In this document: positions 41,048 to 49,847 of the stretch, piece after piece
How the letters are laid out: each line of letters opens with the position of its first letter
Numbering within the stretch: the stretch's first letter is position 1
Notes under the pieces: model-generated
The model's input: only the letters and a program-made list of their open reading frames with translations
What the model was told of the DNA's origin: nothing
Database searches by the model: none
Assembly: GCF_021405525.1 (NCBI RefSeq)
Contig: NZ_JAGQAG010000001.1
Coordinates: 558,001-622,000, forward strand
Length of the DNA: 64,000 nucleotides
Source of the DNA: Ruegeria pomeroyi
GTDB lineage: Bacteria; Pseudomonadota; Alphaproteobacteria; Rhodobacterales; Rhodobacteraceae
Reading direction: 5' to 3'
Made by a program: the position numbers and the translations under genes

Positions 41048-42303
41048 CCGGGCTGAAACCGCCACCGCTGCGCAACGATTGCTTTGCCCTGCCCGCCGGG
41101 GTCGAGTGGACACCGGTCGATGCGGCGCTGGAAATGCTGCGGGACAGGTTGGGACCGACGACCGGGACCGAAACGCGCCCGGTGGCGCAGGCCTTGGGCG
41201 CGGTGCTGGCAGCGGATGCGGTAGCGCTGCGCGCCAGCCCGCCGCAGGCCAACAGCGCGGTCGATGGTTATGGCTTTGCCGGGGCGGTACCCGAGGGCGC
41301 GCATGTGATGCCGCTGGAGCAGGGCCGCGCGGCGGCGGGAGTACCGTTTGATGGCGTCTTGCCCATGGGCCGCGCGTTGCGGGTGCTGACTGGCGCGGCG
41401 CTGCCCGAGGGGGTCGAGACCGTGATCCTCGAAGAGGATGTGACGCTGGGCGACGGTGAAGTCGCCTTTCGCGGGCCGCTCAAACGCGGCGCGAACACGC
41501 GCAAGGCGGGCGAGGATGTGGCCGCGGGTGCGGTTGTGCTGCGCGAAGGGCGGCGGTTGACCCCCGCCGATCTGGCGCTTTTGGCGTCGGTCGGCATTGC
41601 CGAGGTAGCGGTGCGGGCAACGTTGCGGGTGGCGATCCTGTCCACCGGCGACGAGTTGACCGAACCGGGGGCAGAGGCCGGGCCAGGCCAGATCTATGAC
41701 GCGAACCGGCCGATGCTCTGCGCATTGGTGCAGCGGCTGGGATACAGGGTGTGCGACATGGGGCGGGTTCCGGATGACCGGGCGAGCCTGCGCGCGACCC
41801 TGGACCGGGCGGCCGCCGAGGCGGATGTGATCCTGACCAGCGGCGGCGCCTCGGCGGGGGACGAGGACCATGTCTCGGCGCTGTTGCGCGAGGCCGGCGC
41901 GATGCAGGAATGGCGCATCGCGCTGAAACCGGGGCGCCCACTGGCGCTGGGCTTGTGGCAAGGAAAACCGGTCTTTGGCCTGCCGGGCAATCCGGTGGCT
42001 GCGCTGGTGTGCAGCCTGGTTTTTGCCCGTCCGGCGATGGCGGTTCTGGCGGGTGAAACCTGGAGTGCGCCGCAAGGGTATGACGTACCGGCAGGGTTCG
42101 AGAAACGCAAGAAACCCGGTCGGCGCGAATATCTGCGTGCCCGCATCCGTGAGGGCCGGGTCGAGGTCTTCGCCTCCGAAGGGTCGGGCCGGGTCAGCGG
42201 GCTCAGCTGGGCCGAGGGGCTGGTCGAGATCGGCGACGAAGCCTGCCATATCCGGCCCGGCGACCCGGTGCGGTTCATTCCCTATGGGAGTTTCGGACTC
42301 TAG
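41044..42303 (+). CDS. moeA: Molybdopterin molybdotransferase MoeA
   Basis: A 419-aa enzyme that inserts molybdate into adenylated molybdopterin. It has the four-domain MoeA layout: SPPQANSAVDGYGFA near residue 70, ILSTGDEL in the middle, TSGGASAGDEDHV and LPGNPVAALVC. The ATG overlaps the previous gene by 4 bp. It is the last gene of the cofactor operon and converges with a membrane-protein gene. Confidence 0.96.
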   Translation: MTGLKPPPLRNDCFALPAGVEWTPVDAALEMLRDRLGPTTGTETRPVAQALGAVLAADAVALRASPPQANSAVDGYGFAGAVPEGAHVMPLEQGRAAAGVPFDGVLPMGRALRVLTGAALPEGVETVILEEDVTLGDGEVAFRGPLKRGANTRKAGEDVAAGAVVLREGRRLTPADLALLASVGIAEVAVRATLRVAILSTGDELTEPGAEAGPGQIYDANRPMLCALVQRLGYRVCDMGRVPDDRASLRATLDRAAAEADVILTSGGASAGDEDHVSALLREAGAMQEWRIALKPGRPLALGLWQGKPVFGLPGNPVAALVCSLVFARPAMAVLAGETWSAPQGYDVPAGFEKRKKPGRREYLRARIREGRVEVFASEGSGRVSGLSWAEGLVEIGDEACHIRPGDPVRFIPYGSFGL

Positions 42304-42326
42304 ATCTTTGGGCGGTCGGGCGCGGG

Positions 42327-43334
42327 TTAGTCGAACGTGCCCGCCACCCGGCCCAGCAGCATGAAGGCGCGTGCGGTACGTGTCTCTCCCAGGGCCGAAA
42401 TCTCGGCATCGCTGGCTTGTGCCTCGAAGGTGGCGAACATCCGGTCGAACAGGCGCAGGAAATGGTGCGCCGCATCACGAAAGATCGGATCCTGCTTCAT
42501 CCTGCCGGCGGTCAGCGCCAGCGACGAGCGGTCGCGCACCCCGCCCAAAGAGGCCACAGCGCGCCCGCGTGCGCCATGGGCAAACTGGCGCCAGACCTCG
42601 GGCCGCGCCATGTCGGGGCGCAGGTCGTCCATATAGATGCCCTCGTGGCTGAGCAGGGTCAGCACATCCTGCGCGGCCTGGATCAGTTGCGCCGCAGACC
42701 GGTCCTTGAGTGCGCGGCGCAGCGCTGCAAAGCCTTCGACATCCTCGGCTGTTTCCGGGAAATGCAGGGCGCGGATCAGATCCTCGGTCGAGAGCGGCGG
42801 CGACAGCGCCTCGGCTGGGGTGCCAAGCGCGAGCAGGCCCTGATCCTCGGCGCTTTCCGGTGCGGCAGCGGGGATGGGCAAGGGGCGCGCCCGCCGCGAT
42901 GTCGAAAAGGTGGCCAGCGTGGTCTCGGTCTTTTTCGCGGCGGCGGCGATCTCGTCCAGCTTCTTGGCGACCGAGGGTTCATGCCCGGCGGCCTGTTTCT
43001 GTTGCTGGGTGATATAGGCCTGGCGGATCGCGTCGATCGCCGCTTGCAGGCGCTGGCTTTCCTCGCGCATGACCCGGCTGGCCTTGGCCGCAGTGGCCGC
43101 GACCCAGATCATCGCCACCGGCATGAAGATCGCCAGCATGGTCACCAGAAACCCGATGCCGCCCCCCGCGCCCGCGTCCGCGAAGGCGAAGAGATAAACC
43201 GACACAGCCAGCCAAAGCAGGGTCAGAGCGATAGCGATGATTTCGATGCCGGTCACCGAAGCGCGCCGGGGCCGGTCATAGAGCCCGAGCGGTGTGTTGC
43301 GGGCGGGGTCTGGGTCAGGCGACGGGCCGGACAT
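42327..43334 (-). CDS. Membrane protein with coiled-coil domain, unknown function
   Basis: A 335-aa protein with a proline-rich front and two transmembrane helices (about residues 29-82). A charged coiled-coil region follows (about residues 84-140), then a helical C-terminal domain (DLIRALHFPETAEDVEGF onwards). It resembles alphaproteobacterial two-span coiled-coil proteins of unknown role. It lies 13 bp after the greA stop, in the same direction. Confidence 0.85.
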   Translation of the reverse strand: MSGPSPDPDPARNTPLGLYDRPRRASVTGIEIIAIALTLLWLAVSVYLFAFADAGAGGGIGFLVTMLAIFMPVAMIWVAATAAKASRVMREESQRLQAAIDAIRQAYITQQQKQAAGHEPSVAKKLDEIAAAAKKTETTLATFSTSRRARPLPIPAAAPESAEDQGLLALGTPAEALSPPLSTEDLIRALHFPETAEDVEGFAALRRALKDRSAAQLIQAAQDVLTLLSHEGIYMDDLRPDMARPEVWRQFAHGARGRAVASLGGVRDRSSLALTAGRMKQDPIFRDAAHHFLRLFDRMFATFEAQASDAEISALGETRTARAFMLLGRVAGTFD

Positions 43335-43347
43335 GGGCGATGCTCCG

Positions 43348-43818
43348 TCAGGAGTACTCGATACTCAGGATTTCATAGGACTTCTGGCCGCCGGGTGTTT
43401 TCACCTCGACGCTGTCGCCTTCGTCCTTGCCGATCAGTGCGCGGGCTATCGGCGATTTGATATTCAACAGGCCCTTTTCGATATTGGCCTCGTGTTCGCC
43501 GACGATCTGCCAGGTCTTCTCCTCGTCGGTGTCCTCGTCCACCAGCGTCACGCGGGCGCCGAACTTGATGGCGCCGGTCAGCTTCGCAGGGTCGATGACA
43601 TCGGCCAGAGACAGAACGCCCTCCAGTTCCTTGATGCGACCTTCGATAAAGGACTGCTTCTCGCGGGCCGAATGATACTCGGCGTTTTCCGACAGGTCGC
43701 CATGTTCGCGCGCCTCGGCGATGGCCTTGATGATGGCGGGGCGCTCGACGCTCTTGAGCTGTTTCAGCTCCGCTTCAAGCGCGGCAAAGCCCGAAGGCGT
43801 CATGGGGATCTTTTCCAT
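43348..43818 (-). CDS. greA: Transcription elongation factor GreA
   Basis: A 156-aa factor that rescues backtracked RNA polymerase by stimulating transcript cleavage. The N-terminal coiled coil holds [18 protein letters not shown], whose acidic tip residues enter the secondary channel. The C-terminal FKBP-like domain has the [17 protein letters not shown] motif. The frame is open further upstream, but the ATG at 43818 gives the normal length. A 7-bp stem at 43846-43872 lies just upstream. Confidence 0.96.
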   Translation of the reverse strand: MEKIPMTPSGFAALEAELKQLKSVERPAIIKAIAEAREHGDLSENAEYHSAREKQSFIEGRIKELEGVLSLADVIDPAKLTGAIKFGARVTLVDEDTDEEKTWQIVGEHEANIEKGLLNIKSPIARALIGKDEGDSVEVKTPGGQKSYEILSIEYS

Positions 43819-43953
43819 ATCGTCTTGTCCACGCAGAAATTGTATCGCCCCGCCGCGCGATGCGCCGGGGCGACTGTTGGGTTGCTGTTTACCTGACCCA
43901 AACCGGGCGTGGAATGCAAGAGGGGACAAGCGGTGGTTGGGCAGAACCCCGCC

Positions 43954-44334
43954 TCAGGCGTAGCTGATCACCTCGAATTCGATACCGTTTTCATCGTCGA
44001 AATAGAACCGGCGTCCGGGTTCGTAATCGGCGTGGTTATGAGGGCTAAACCCGGCCGCGCGAACCCGTTCCTCTGTCGCGTCGATGTCATCGACCAGCAC
44101 GCCCACATGGTTCAAACCGCCGATCACATCGTAACTGCTCTCGGTCGAAGCGACCGGCGCGGGCGGGGCGTAAAGCGCCAGATAGGTATGGGCATCGCCC
44201 ACATGCACGGTATAGCCCCCCGCCATCGCGGCGCCCTCCCAGCGGGTTTCCCAGCCGAAGACCGTGTTCAGCCAGGCGGCGGTCGCCTTGGGGTCGGCGA
44301 CGGTGAAGTTTGCGTGTTCCAGTGTGGCCTTCAT
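43954..44334 (-). CDS. VOC (glyoxalase/bleomycin-resistance) family protein
   Basis: A 126-aa single-module vicinal-oxygen-chelate protein: it opens with ATLEHANFTVADPKATAAW, continues with GGLNHVGVLVDDIDAT, and ends with a metal-type GRRFYFDDENGIEFEV. The His in each half and the final Glu are the usual ligands. It is divergent from soxR, and its promoter carries a 19-bp MerR-type spacer with a dyad (44368-44398), so it is probably induced by SoxR under redox stress. The substrate is unknown. Confidence 0.9.
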   Translation of the reverse strand: MKATLEHANFTVADPKATAAWLNTVFGWETRWEGAAMAGGYTVHVGDAHTYLALYAPPAPVASTESSYDVIGGLNHVGVLVDDIDATEERVRAAGFSPHNHADYEPGRRFYFDDENGIEFEVISYA

Positions 44335-44367
44335 GAAAATCTTCCTTTTGCTCTGTTGCCACGAGTG

Positions 44368-44398
44368 AAGATAATTTCTAAACCTAACTTTAGGTCAA
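44368..44398 (-). promoter_or_regulatory. SoxR-type promoter with 19-bp spacer, driving the VOC gene
   Basis: On the minus strand a TTGACC -35 (44393-44398) and TATCTT -10 (44368-44373) are separated by 19 bp, the stretched spacing used by MerR-family activators. A perfect 6-bp dyad (ACCTAA-CT-TTAGGT, 44382-44395) overlaps the -35 and spacer. It resembles known SoxR boxes. soxR itself starts at 44420 on the other strand. Confidence 0.75.
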
Positions 44399-44419
44399 GG
44401 TCTGTGTGGGAAAAAAAAT

Positions 44420-44875
44420 ATGTCGGCTTCCGAAGGTCTCTCTATCGGCGCTTTGGCGCGGCGCACCGGGCTGGCGGTGTCGGCGATCCGCTACTACGAA
44501 ACCCAAGGGCTGATCGCGCCCTGGCGCAATGCAGGCGGGCAGCGGCGCTATCAGCGCGCCGACCTGCGGCGGCTGAGCTTTGTCATGATCGCACAGCAAT
44601 TGGGATTGACGTTGCCGGAAATCCGCGAGGTCCTTGCCGGGCTACCCGGCAACCGCACCCCGACCCGCGCCGACTGGACCCGCATCAGCACCGGGCTGCG
44701 CGACCGCCTGAACCAGCGAATCGCAACGCTGGAACGGCTGCGCGACAATCTGGACGGCTGCATCGGCTGCGGCTGCCTGAGCCTGCCCAATTGTGCGCTG
44801 TACAATCCGGCCGACCGCGCCGGGAGCAAGGGCCCCGGCCCCCGGTTGGTGCTGGACGAGACCGGGGACCTGTGA
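44420..44875 (+). CDS. soxR: Redox-sensitive transcriptional activator SoxR
   Basis: A MerR-family regulator of 151 aa with a 2Fe-2S sensor. The N-terminal winged helix (IGALARRTGLAVSAIRYYETQGL) is followed by a coiled coil. The sensor loop has Cys114, Cys117, Cys119 and Cys125 in the exact CxxCxCx5C pattern of SoxR. Roseobacters usually lack soxS, so SoxR acts directly. The likely target is the divergent VOC gene, whose promoter fits SoxR control. Confidence 0.95.
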   Translation: MSASEGLSIGALARRTGLAVSAIRYYETQGLIAPWRNAGGQRRYQRADLRRLSFVMIAQQLGLTLPEIREVLAGLPGNRTPTRADWTRISTGLRDRLNQRIATLERLRDNLDGCIGCGCLSLPNCALYNPADRAGSKGPGPRLVLDETGDL

Positions 44876-44882
44876 CGCGGGT

Positions 44883-45191
44883 TTAGCCAACCACCTCGCC
44901 GATCAGCATCTGCGGCGCATCGTTGTAGAAATTCGGGATATCCGCCACGACCGGTCCGGCGGCGGCCATCGCCGCGTTCATCGCGGTCTGGTCTGCGAAC
45001 ACGATGGTGGCGATCGCGTGGAACGGGGGCGGTGTGTCGGGACCGCCTGCCAGACCCTTGGTCACAACCGTGTTCTGGATGTGGGCGCCCATGTGTTCAG
45101 CGACCAGACCCATATGGGTGCCAAGGTAGTAGTCGTAATCGAAGCTGGTGTCGTCGCGGGCGGGATAGGCGACTTGCAAGGATACGGGCAT
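44883..45191 (-). CDS. EthD family protein
   Basis: A 102-aa dimeric alpha/beta-barrel protein of the EthD group. It has an early Asp/His pair (FDYDYYLGTHMGLVAEHM) and a later FHAIATIVFADQTAMNAAM. The family is linked to small-molecule oxygenation or ring chemistry in some operons, but a specific role cannot be given. It converges with soxR across 7 bp. Confidence 0.88.
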   Translation of the reverse strand: MPVSLQVAYPARDDTSFDYDYYLGTHMGLVAEHMGAHIQNTVVTKGLAGGPDTPPPFHAIATIVFADQTAMNAAMAAAGPVVADIPNFYNDAPQMLIGEVVG

Positions 45192-45327
45192 TCACTCTCT
45201 CCAGATAAAGGGGTGTGGACAGAGTAGGGCGATTCCCGAGGATGCGGCAAATTATCCTGAAAGGCCCGCAAGAACCCTCATCAGGCGCGGGAAATGCTGC
45301 ATGTGCGAATATAACCTCGCGTTTCAA

Positions 45328-45355
45328 TTGACGCTTGACCTGCATAGCCTGTAAT
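45328..45355 (+). promoter_or_regulatory. Candidate sigma-70-type promoter for ETF-QO
   Basis: TTGACG (45328-45333) and TGTAAT (45350-45355) are 16 bp apart, about 70 bp before the ETF-QO start. Both hexamers are close to consensus and no better pair is seen in the 231-bp gap. A second TTGACC at 45335 overlaps the spacer. Confidence 0.4.
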
Positions 45356-45422
45356 CAAGCGCGAAACTTTATTGCGTCCGGCCCGCGACCGGAGAGCCAA
45401 ACCAAAGCCAAGGAGCGTCACG

Positions 45423-47069
45423 ATGGCCGAGATTGAACGCGAAGCGATGGAATATGACGTGGTGATCGTCGGGGCGGGTCCGGCGGGCCTGTCGGCGGCC
45501 ATTCGTCTAAAACAACTCGATGCCGACCTGAACGTCGTCGTGCTGGAAAAGGGCTCGGAAGTGGGCGCGCATATCCTGTCGGGCGCGGTGCTGGACCCTT
45601 GCGGTCTGGACGCGCTGATCCCCGACTGGAAGGAAAAGGGCGCACCGCTGAACGTGCCGGTCAAGGACGACAACTTCTATATGCTGGGTGAGGCGGGGCA
45701 GATCCGCATCCCCAACTTCCCGATGCCGCCGCTGATGAACAACCACGGCAATTACATCGTTTCGATGGCCAATGTCTGCCGCTGGATGGCCGAGCAGGCC
45801 GAGGAACTGGGTGTCGAGATCTTCCCCGGCATGTCCTGTTCCGAACTGGTCTATGGCGACAATGGCGAGGTCAAGGGCGTGGTCGCCGGTGTCTTTGGCC
45901 TGGAGGCCGACGGCTCTTATGGCCCCAACACAGAGCCGGGGATGGAGCTGCACGGCAAATATGTCTTCCTCTCCGAAGGCGTGCGCGGGTCGCTGGCCAA
46001 GGAAGTGATCGCCAAATACGACCTGCAAAAAGGCAAGGAGCCGCAGAAATTCGGCGTCGGCATGAAAGAGATCTGGGAGATCGACCCGGCCAAGCACCGC
46101 GAAGGCTCGGTCACGCACACCATGGGCTGGCCGCTGGGCGGCAATGCGGGGGGCGGGTCGTTCATCTACCACCTCGACAACAACCAGGTCTATGTCGGTT
46201 TCGTGGTGCACCTGAACTACAAGAACCCGCACCTGTTCCCCTACATGGAGTTCCAGCGCTTTAAGCATCACCCGATGGTGGCCGAGCTGCTGAAGGGCGG
46301 CAAGCGCGTCGCCTATGGCGCCCGCGCCATCACCGAGGGCGGATACCAGTCGATGCCCAAGATGGTGGCGCCCGGTGTGGCGCTGCTGGGCTGCTCGGTC
46401 GGCATGGTCAACGTGCCGCGCATCAAGGGCAACCACAACGCCATGCTGTCGGGCAAGGCCGCGGCCGAGGCCGCCCATGCCGCCATCAAGGCGGGCCGTC
46501 AGTCGGACGAGTTGAGCGATTACGAGACCGAAGTGCGCAGCGGCCCCATCGGCAAGGACTTGAAAAAGGTCCGCAACGTCAAGCCGATGTGGTCGAAATG
46601 GGGCCTGACCGCCAGCCTGGCGCTGGGCGGGCTGGACATGTGGACCAATACACTGGGCTTTTCGCTGTTCGGCACCCTGGGCCATGGCAAGACCGACGCC
46701 GCCGCGACCGAGGATGCCAGCAAACACAAGCCCATCGACTATCCCAAGCCCGATGGCGTGCTGTCCTTTGACCGGCTGACCAACGTGTCCTTTGCCGCCA
46801 CCAACCACGAGGAAAGCCAGCCCTGCCACCTGCGGCTGACCGACCCCGACCTGCCGGTCAAGGTCAACTTGCCCAAATACGACGAGCCGGCGCAGCGCTA
46901 TTGCCCGGCCGGCGTCTACGAGGTGGTCGAGGACGAGGCCGGCCCGCGCTTTGTCGTCAACTTCCAGAACTGCGTGCACTGCAAGACCTGCGATATCAAG
47001 GACCCCAGCCAGAACATCACCTGGGTCACCCCGCAGGGCGGCGACGGTCCGAACTATCCGAACATGTGA
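45423..47069 (+). CDS. Electron transfer flavoprotein-ubiquinone oxidoreductase
   Basis: A 548-aa iron-sulfur flavoprotein that passes electrons from ETF (fed by acyl-CoA dehydrogenases) to ubiquinone at the inner membrane. The FAD-binding VVIVGAGPAGLSAAIRLKQ is at the N-terminus. The C-terminal ferredoxin domain has CPAGVYE and CVHCKTCDIKDP, giving the four 4Fe-4S cysteines. The start at 45423 follows AAGGAG. An acyl-CoA dehydrogenase in the window (30561) is a possible electron source. A strong terminator follows. Confidence 0.96.
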   Translation: MAEIEREAMEYDVVIVGAGPAGLSAAIRLKQLDADLNVVVLEKGSEVGAHILSGAVLDPCGLDALIPDWKEKGAPLNVPVKDDNFYMLGEAGQIRIPNFPMPPLMNNHGNYIVSMANVCRWMAEQAEELGVEIFPGMSCSELVYGDNGEVKGVVAGVFGLEADGSYGPNTEPGMELHGKYVFLSEGVRGSLAKEVIAKYDLQKGKEPQKFGVGMKEIWEIDPAKHREGSVTHTMGWPLGGNAGGGSFIYHLDNNQVYVGFVVHLNYKNPHLFPYMEFQRFKHHPMVAELLKGGKRVAYGARAITEGGYQSMPKMVAPGVALLGCSVGMVNVPRIKGNHNAMLSGKAAAEAAHAAIKAGRQSDELSDYETEVRSGPIGKDLKKVRNVKPMWSKWGLTASLALGGLDMWTNTLGFSLFGTLGHGKTDAAATEDASKHKPIDYPKPDGVLSFDRLTNVSFAATNHEESQPCHLRLTDPDLPVKVNLPKYDEPAQRYCPAGVYEVVEDEAGPRFVVNFQNCVHCKTCDIKDPSQNITWVTPQGGDGPNYPNM

Positions 47070-47092
47070 TCGGGCGCTGATACCAAGACAGA

Positions 47093-47126
47093 CACCGGGC
47101 CGACATGCTGCCCGGTGGTTTCTTTT
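47093..47126 (+). terminator. Rho-independent terminator after ETF-QO
   Basis: An 8-bp perfect stem (CACCGGGC and its complement) with a 9-nt loop is followed by a T-rich run (TTTCTTTT), 24 bp after the ETF-QO stop. The stem is GC-rich and the tail clear. Confidence 0.75.
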
Positions 47127-47245
47127 GTGCAGATGACCGGATCTTTATTGCTGCTTATCGATCCCGGACCCCCCCAGCCATTGCACCCGCGCCCGCAACG
47201 CCCTAGCTTTGCGGGAAAGCAGCAGGAAAAGGCGGATCCTTGGCG

Positions 47246-48952
47246 ATGTCTCTGGTCAAAAAAGCGGTGGCGGCGATACTGGTCTCGGCGCTGGCACTGC
47301 CGGTGTCGGCGGATGTGGGCGCGGGATCGTATCTGGCAGCGCGCCAGGCGGCATATGACAATGATTTCTCGGCTGCCGCGGATTACTTCGCGCGCGCCCT
47401 CGCCTTCGACCCCAAGAACCCGGCCCTGATGGAAAACATGGTTCTGTCTCAGCTGGCGCTGGGGCGGCACGAGCAGGCCTATCCGATCGCGCTGCTGATG
47501 CAGGAGGCAGGGCTGAAAAGCCAAGTTGCCAATATCGCCATCGCGGTTCATCTGCTGGCCGAGGAGCGCTATCAGGAAATTCTGGACCGCGACCCTGAAA
47601 CCCGGGGTGTGGGCAAGCTGGTCGACGGGTTGGTTGCAGGCTGGGCCGAGATGGGGCTGGGCTCGGTCGCCCGTGCGCTGGCGCAGTTCGACAAGGTGGC
47701 GGACGAGGCTGGGCTGCGCGGTTTCGCCAATTACCACAAGGCGATGGCCTTGGCCTCGGTTGGTGATTTCGAAGGTGCCGAGGCGCTGTTCGCCGCCGAT
47801 GACGGGGCATTGACCACCATCTCGCGGCGAGCGGCCCTGGCCCGTGCCGAGATCCTGTCGCAACTGGATCGGAATGACCAGGCGCTCGAAATGCTGGCCG
47901 ACGTATTCAACGGCAGTTTCGACCCGGCATTGACCGATATCGCCGATCGTCTGGCAGCGGGGGAAACGCTGCCCTTCTCGCTGGTGCGATCAGTCCGAGA
48001 CGGCCTGGCCGAAGTGTTCTTTACGATCGGCGCCGCGTTGAATGGCGAGGCGGCGGATGATTTCACCCTGATCTATATCCGCTCTGCGGTGCATCTGCGC
48101 CCCGACCATATCGACGCGCTGCTGATGACGGCAGGCCTGCTTGAATCGCTTGGCCAGTACGATCTGGCCGTGGCCACCTATAAGCAAATCCCCAGCGATA
48201 GTCCCGACTACCACGCCGCGGAATTGGGCCGGGCCGAGGCGCTGCGCCGCTCGGCCAAACCGGACGCTGCCATCGAGGTGCTGGAGAAACTGGCCAAGGA
48301 TTATCCGACGCAACCGCAGGCCTTTGTGGCGCTGGGCGATCTGGAGCGGCAGCAAGAGGCCTATGACCGCGCGGCTGCCGCCTATGACAAGGCGTTGGAG
48401 TTCACCGAATCCGGCGCGCCGAACCTGTGGTTCCTGTATTATGCACGCGGCATCTGTCACGAACGTCTGGGCAACTGGCCCGGTGCCGAGGCCGATTTCC
48501 GGTCGGCGCTCGAGTTGAACCCGGATCAGCCGCAGGTGCTGAATTACCTGGGGTATTCGCTGGTCGAAAAGCAGGAGAAGCTGGACGAAGCACTGGACCT
48601 GATCGAACGTGCCGTCGCGGCGCGGCCCGACAGCGGCTATATCGTCGACAGCCTCGGCTGGGTTCTGTTCCGGCTTGGCCGCTATGACGAGGCCGTCGGG
48701 CATATGGAACGCGCGGTCGAGCTGATGCCGGTCGATCCGGTGGTCAATGATCATCTGGGCGATGTGCTCTGGGCGGTGGGCCGCGTGCGTGAGGCCGAAT
48801 TCCAGTGGAAACGCGCGCTCTCCTTCATCAAACCCGACGATACCGATGGAGAGGCCGACCCGGACCGTATTCGCCGCAAGCTGGAAATCGGCCTCGACCG
48901 GGTTCTGGCCGAGGAGGGTGTGCCGCCGCTGAAGGTCGCCAATGGCGATTGA
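47246..48952 (+). CDS. Exported TPR-repeat protein
   Basis: A 568-aa protein with a short signal peptide (ends near VSADVG) and mostly alpha-helical tetratricopeptide repeats. The helical pairs are easiest to see from about residue 325 on (AFVALGDLERQQEAYDRA; YARGICHERLGNWPGAEADF; NYLGYSLVEKQEKLDEAL; ). TPR proteins act as envelope or assembly scaffolds; no specific role is visible. It overlaps ispE by 11 bp. A TTG two codons upstream is an alternative start. Confidence 0.9.
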   Translation: MSLVKKAVAAILVSALALPVSADVGAGSYLAARQAAYDNDFSAAADYFARALAFDPKNPALMENMVLSQLALGRHEQAYPIALLMQEAGLKSQVANIAIAVHLLAEERYQEILDRDPETRGVGKLVDGLVAGWAEMGLGSVARALAQFDKVADEAGLRGFANYHKAMALASVGDFEGAEALFAADDGALTTISRRAALARAEILSQLDRNDQALEMLADVFNGSFDPALTDIADRLAAGETLPFSLVRSVRDGLAEVFFTIGAALNGEAADDFTLIYIRSAVHLRPDHIDALLMTAGLLESLGQYDLAVATYKQIPSDSPDYHAAELGRAEALRRSAKPDAAIEVLEKLAKDYPTQPQAFVALGDLERQQEAYDRAAAAYDKALEFTESGAPNLWFLYYARGICHERLGNWPGAEADFRSALELNPDQPQVLNYLGYSLVEKQEKLDEALDLIERAVAARPDSGYIVDSLGWVLFRLGRYDEAVGHMERAVELMPVDPVVNDHLGDVLWAVGRVREAEFQWKRALSFIKPDDTDGEADPDRIRRKLEIGLDRVLAEEGVPPLKVANGD

Positions 48953-49769
48953 GGTCTTTGCGCCGGCAAAGATCAACCTGACCCTGCATGTGACCGGCCA
49001 GCGTGACGACGGCTATCACCTGCTCGATTCGCTGGTTGTCTTCGCGGATATCGGTGACACGGTGCGGGTGACCCCGGCGGATCGGCTCAGCCTCGATATC
49101 GATGGGCCCGAAGCGGGTGGGCTTGACGCCGAGCCCGACAATCTGGTCCTGCGTGCCGCACGCCTGCTGGCGCCCGACCGTGGCGCTGCGATCACCCTGA
49201 CGAAACGGCTCCCCGTCGCTTCGGGCATCGGCGGCGGCTCGGCGGATGCGGCGGCAGGTCTGCGCGCGCTGGCGCAGCTTTGGGATATGTCCCTGCCAGA
49301 GCCCGAGCAGGTCCTGTCGCTGGGGGCCGATGTTCCGGTCTGCCTGTCTGTGATGCCGCGCCGCATGCGCGGGATCGGCGAGCAGCTGGATCACGTGCCG
49401 CCGCTGCCCGCGATGGATATCCTGCTGGTCAATCCGCGCGTTGCAGTCTCGACGCCGACCATCTTTCGCACGCTTGCTGAAAAGAACAATCCGCCCATGG
49501 AGCGGGACTTGCCGCGATGGCGCGATCTGCCCGATTTCGCCGGTTGGCTCGCAAACCAGCGCAACGATCTGGCCCTGCCAGCCATTGCCCAGCAACCGGC
49601 GATCACCGAAGTCATCGATGCATTGAGCGAGGCCGGCGCACTTTTTGCCGGTATGTCGGGATCCGGGGCGACCTGCTTTGGATTGTTTTCACCCGATCAT
49701 CCGCCCGCTGAGCCGGTGCTTAGACGACGTCACCCGGACTGGTGGTGCGCAAGGGGACGGGTGCTCTGA
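48942..49769 (+). CDS. ispE: 4-diphosphocytidyl-2-C-methyl-D-erythritol kinase
   Basis: A GHMP kinase of 275 aa in the MEP pathway for isoprenoid precursors. It opens EVFAPAKINLTLHVTG. The ATP loop PVASGIGGGSADAAAG is near residue 92, and GMSGSGATCFGLF is in the C-terminal third. It overlaps the TPR gene. A polyprenyl diphosphate synthase, a consumer of its pathway product, is the next gene on the other strand. Confidence 0.95.
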   Translation: MAIEVFAPAKINLTLHVTGQRDDGYHLLDSLVVFADIGDTVRVTPADRLSLDIDGPEAGGLDAEPDNLVLRAARLLAPDRGAAITLTKRLPVASGIGGGSADAAAGLRALAQLWDMSLPEPEQVLSLGADVPVCLSVMPRRMRGIGEQLDHVPPLPAMDILLVNPRVAVSTPTIFRTLAEKNNPPMERDLPRWRDLPDFAGWLANQRNDLALPAIAQQPAITEVIDALSEAGALFAGMSGSGATCFGLFSPDHPPAEPVLRRRHPDWWCARGRVL

Positions 49770-49779
49770 CCTCCCGTTC

Positions 49780-49844
49780 CCTTCATTTCGCCAGAAATAC
49801 TCCGGGGGTGAGGCCTGTCAGGGCCGAGGGGGCAGCGCCCCCTT
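49780..49844 (-). repeat. Dispersed GGAGTATTT repeat, copy B
   Basis: In the gap between convergent ispE and polyprenyl synthase genes, the minus strand reads GGGGGCGCTGCCCCC, a short spacer, then CCCCCGGAGTATTTCTGGCG and AAATGAAG. The core matches copies A (29441) and C (61741); the GGGGGCGCTGCCCCC stem is also present in copy C. Confidence 0.65.
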
Positions 49845-49847
49845 GCT

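Noticed and set aside
43846-43872. Terminator or riboswitch before greA
   Set aside because: A 7-bp stem is present but neither strand has a T-run, and no riboswitch core was recognised.
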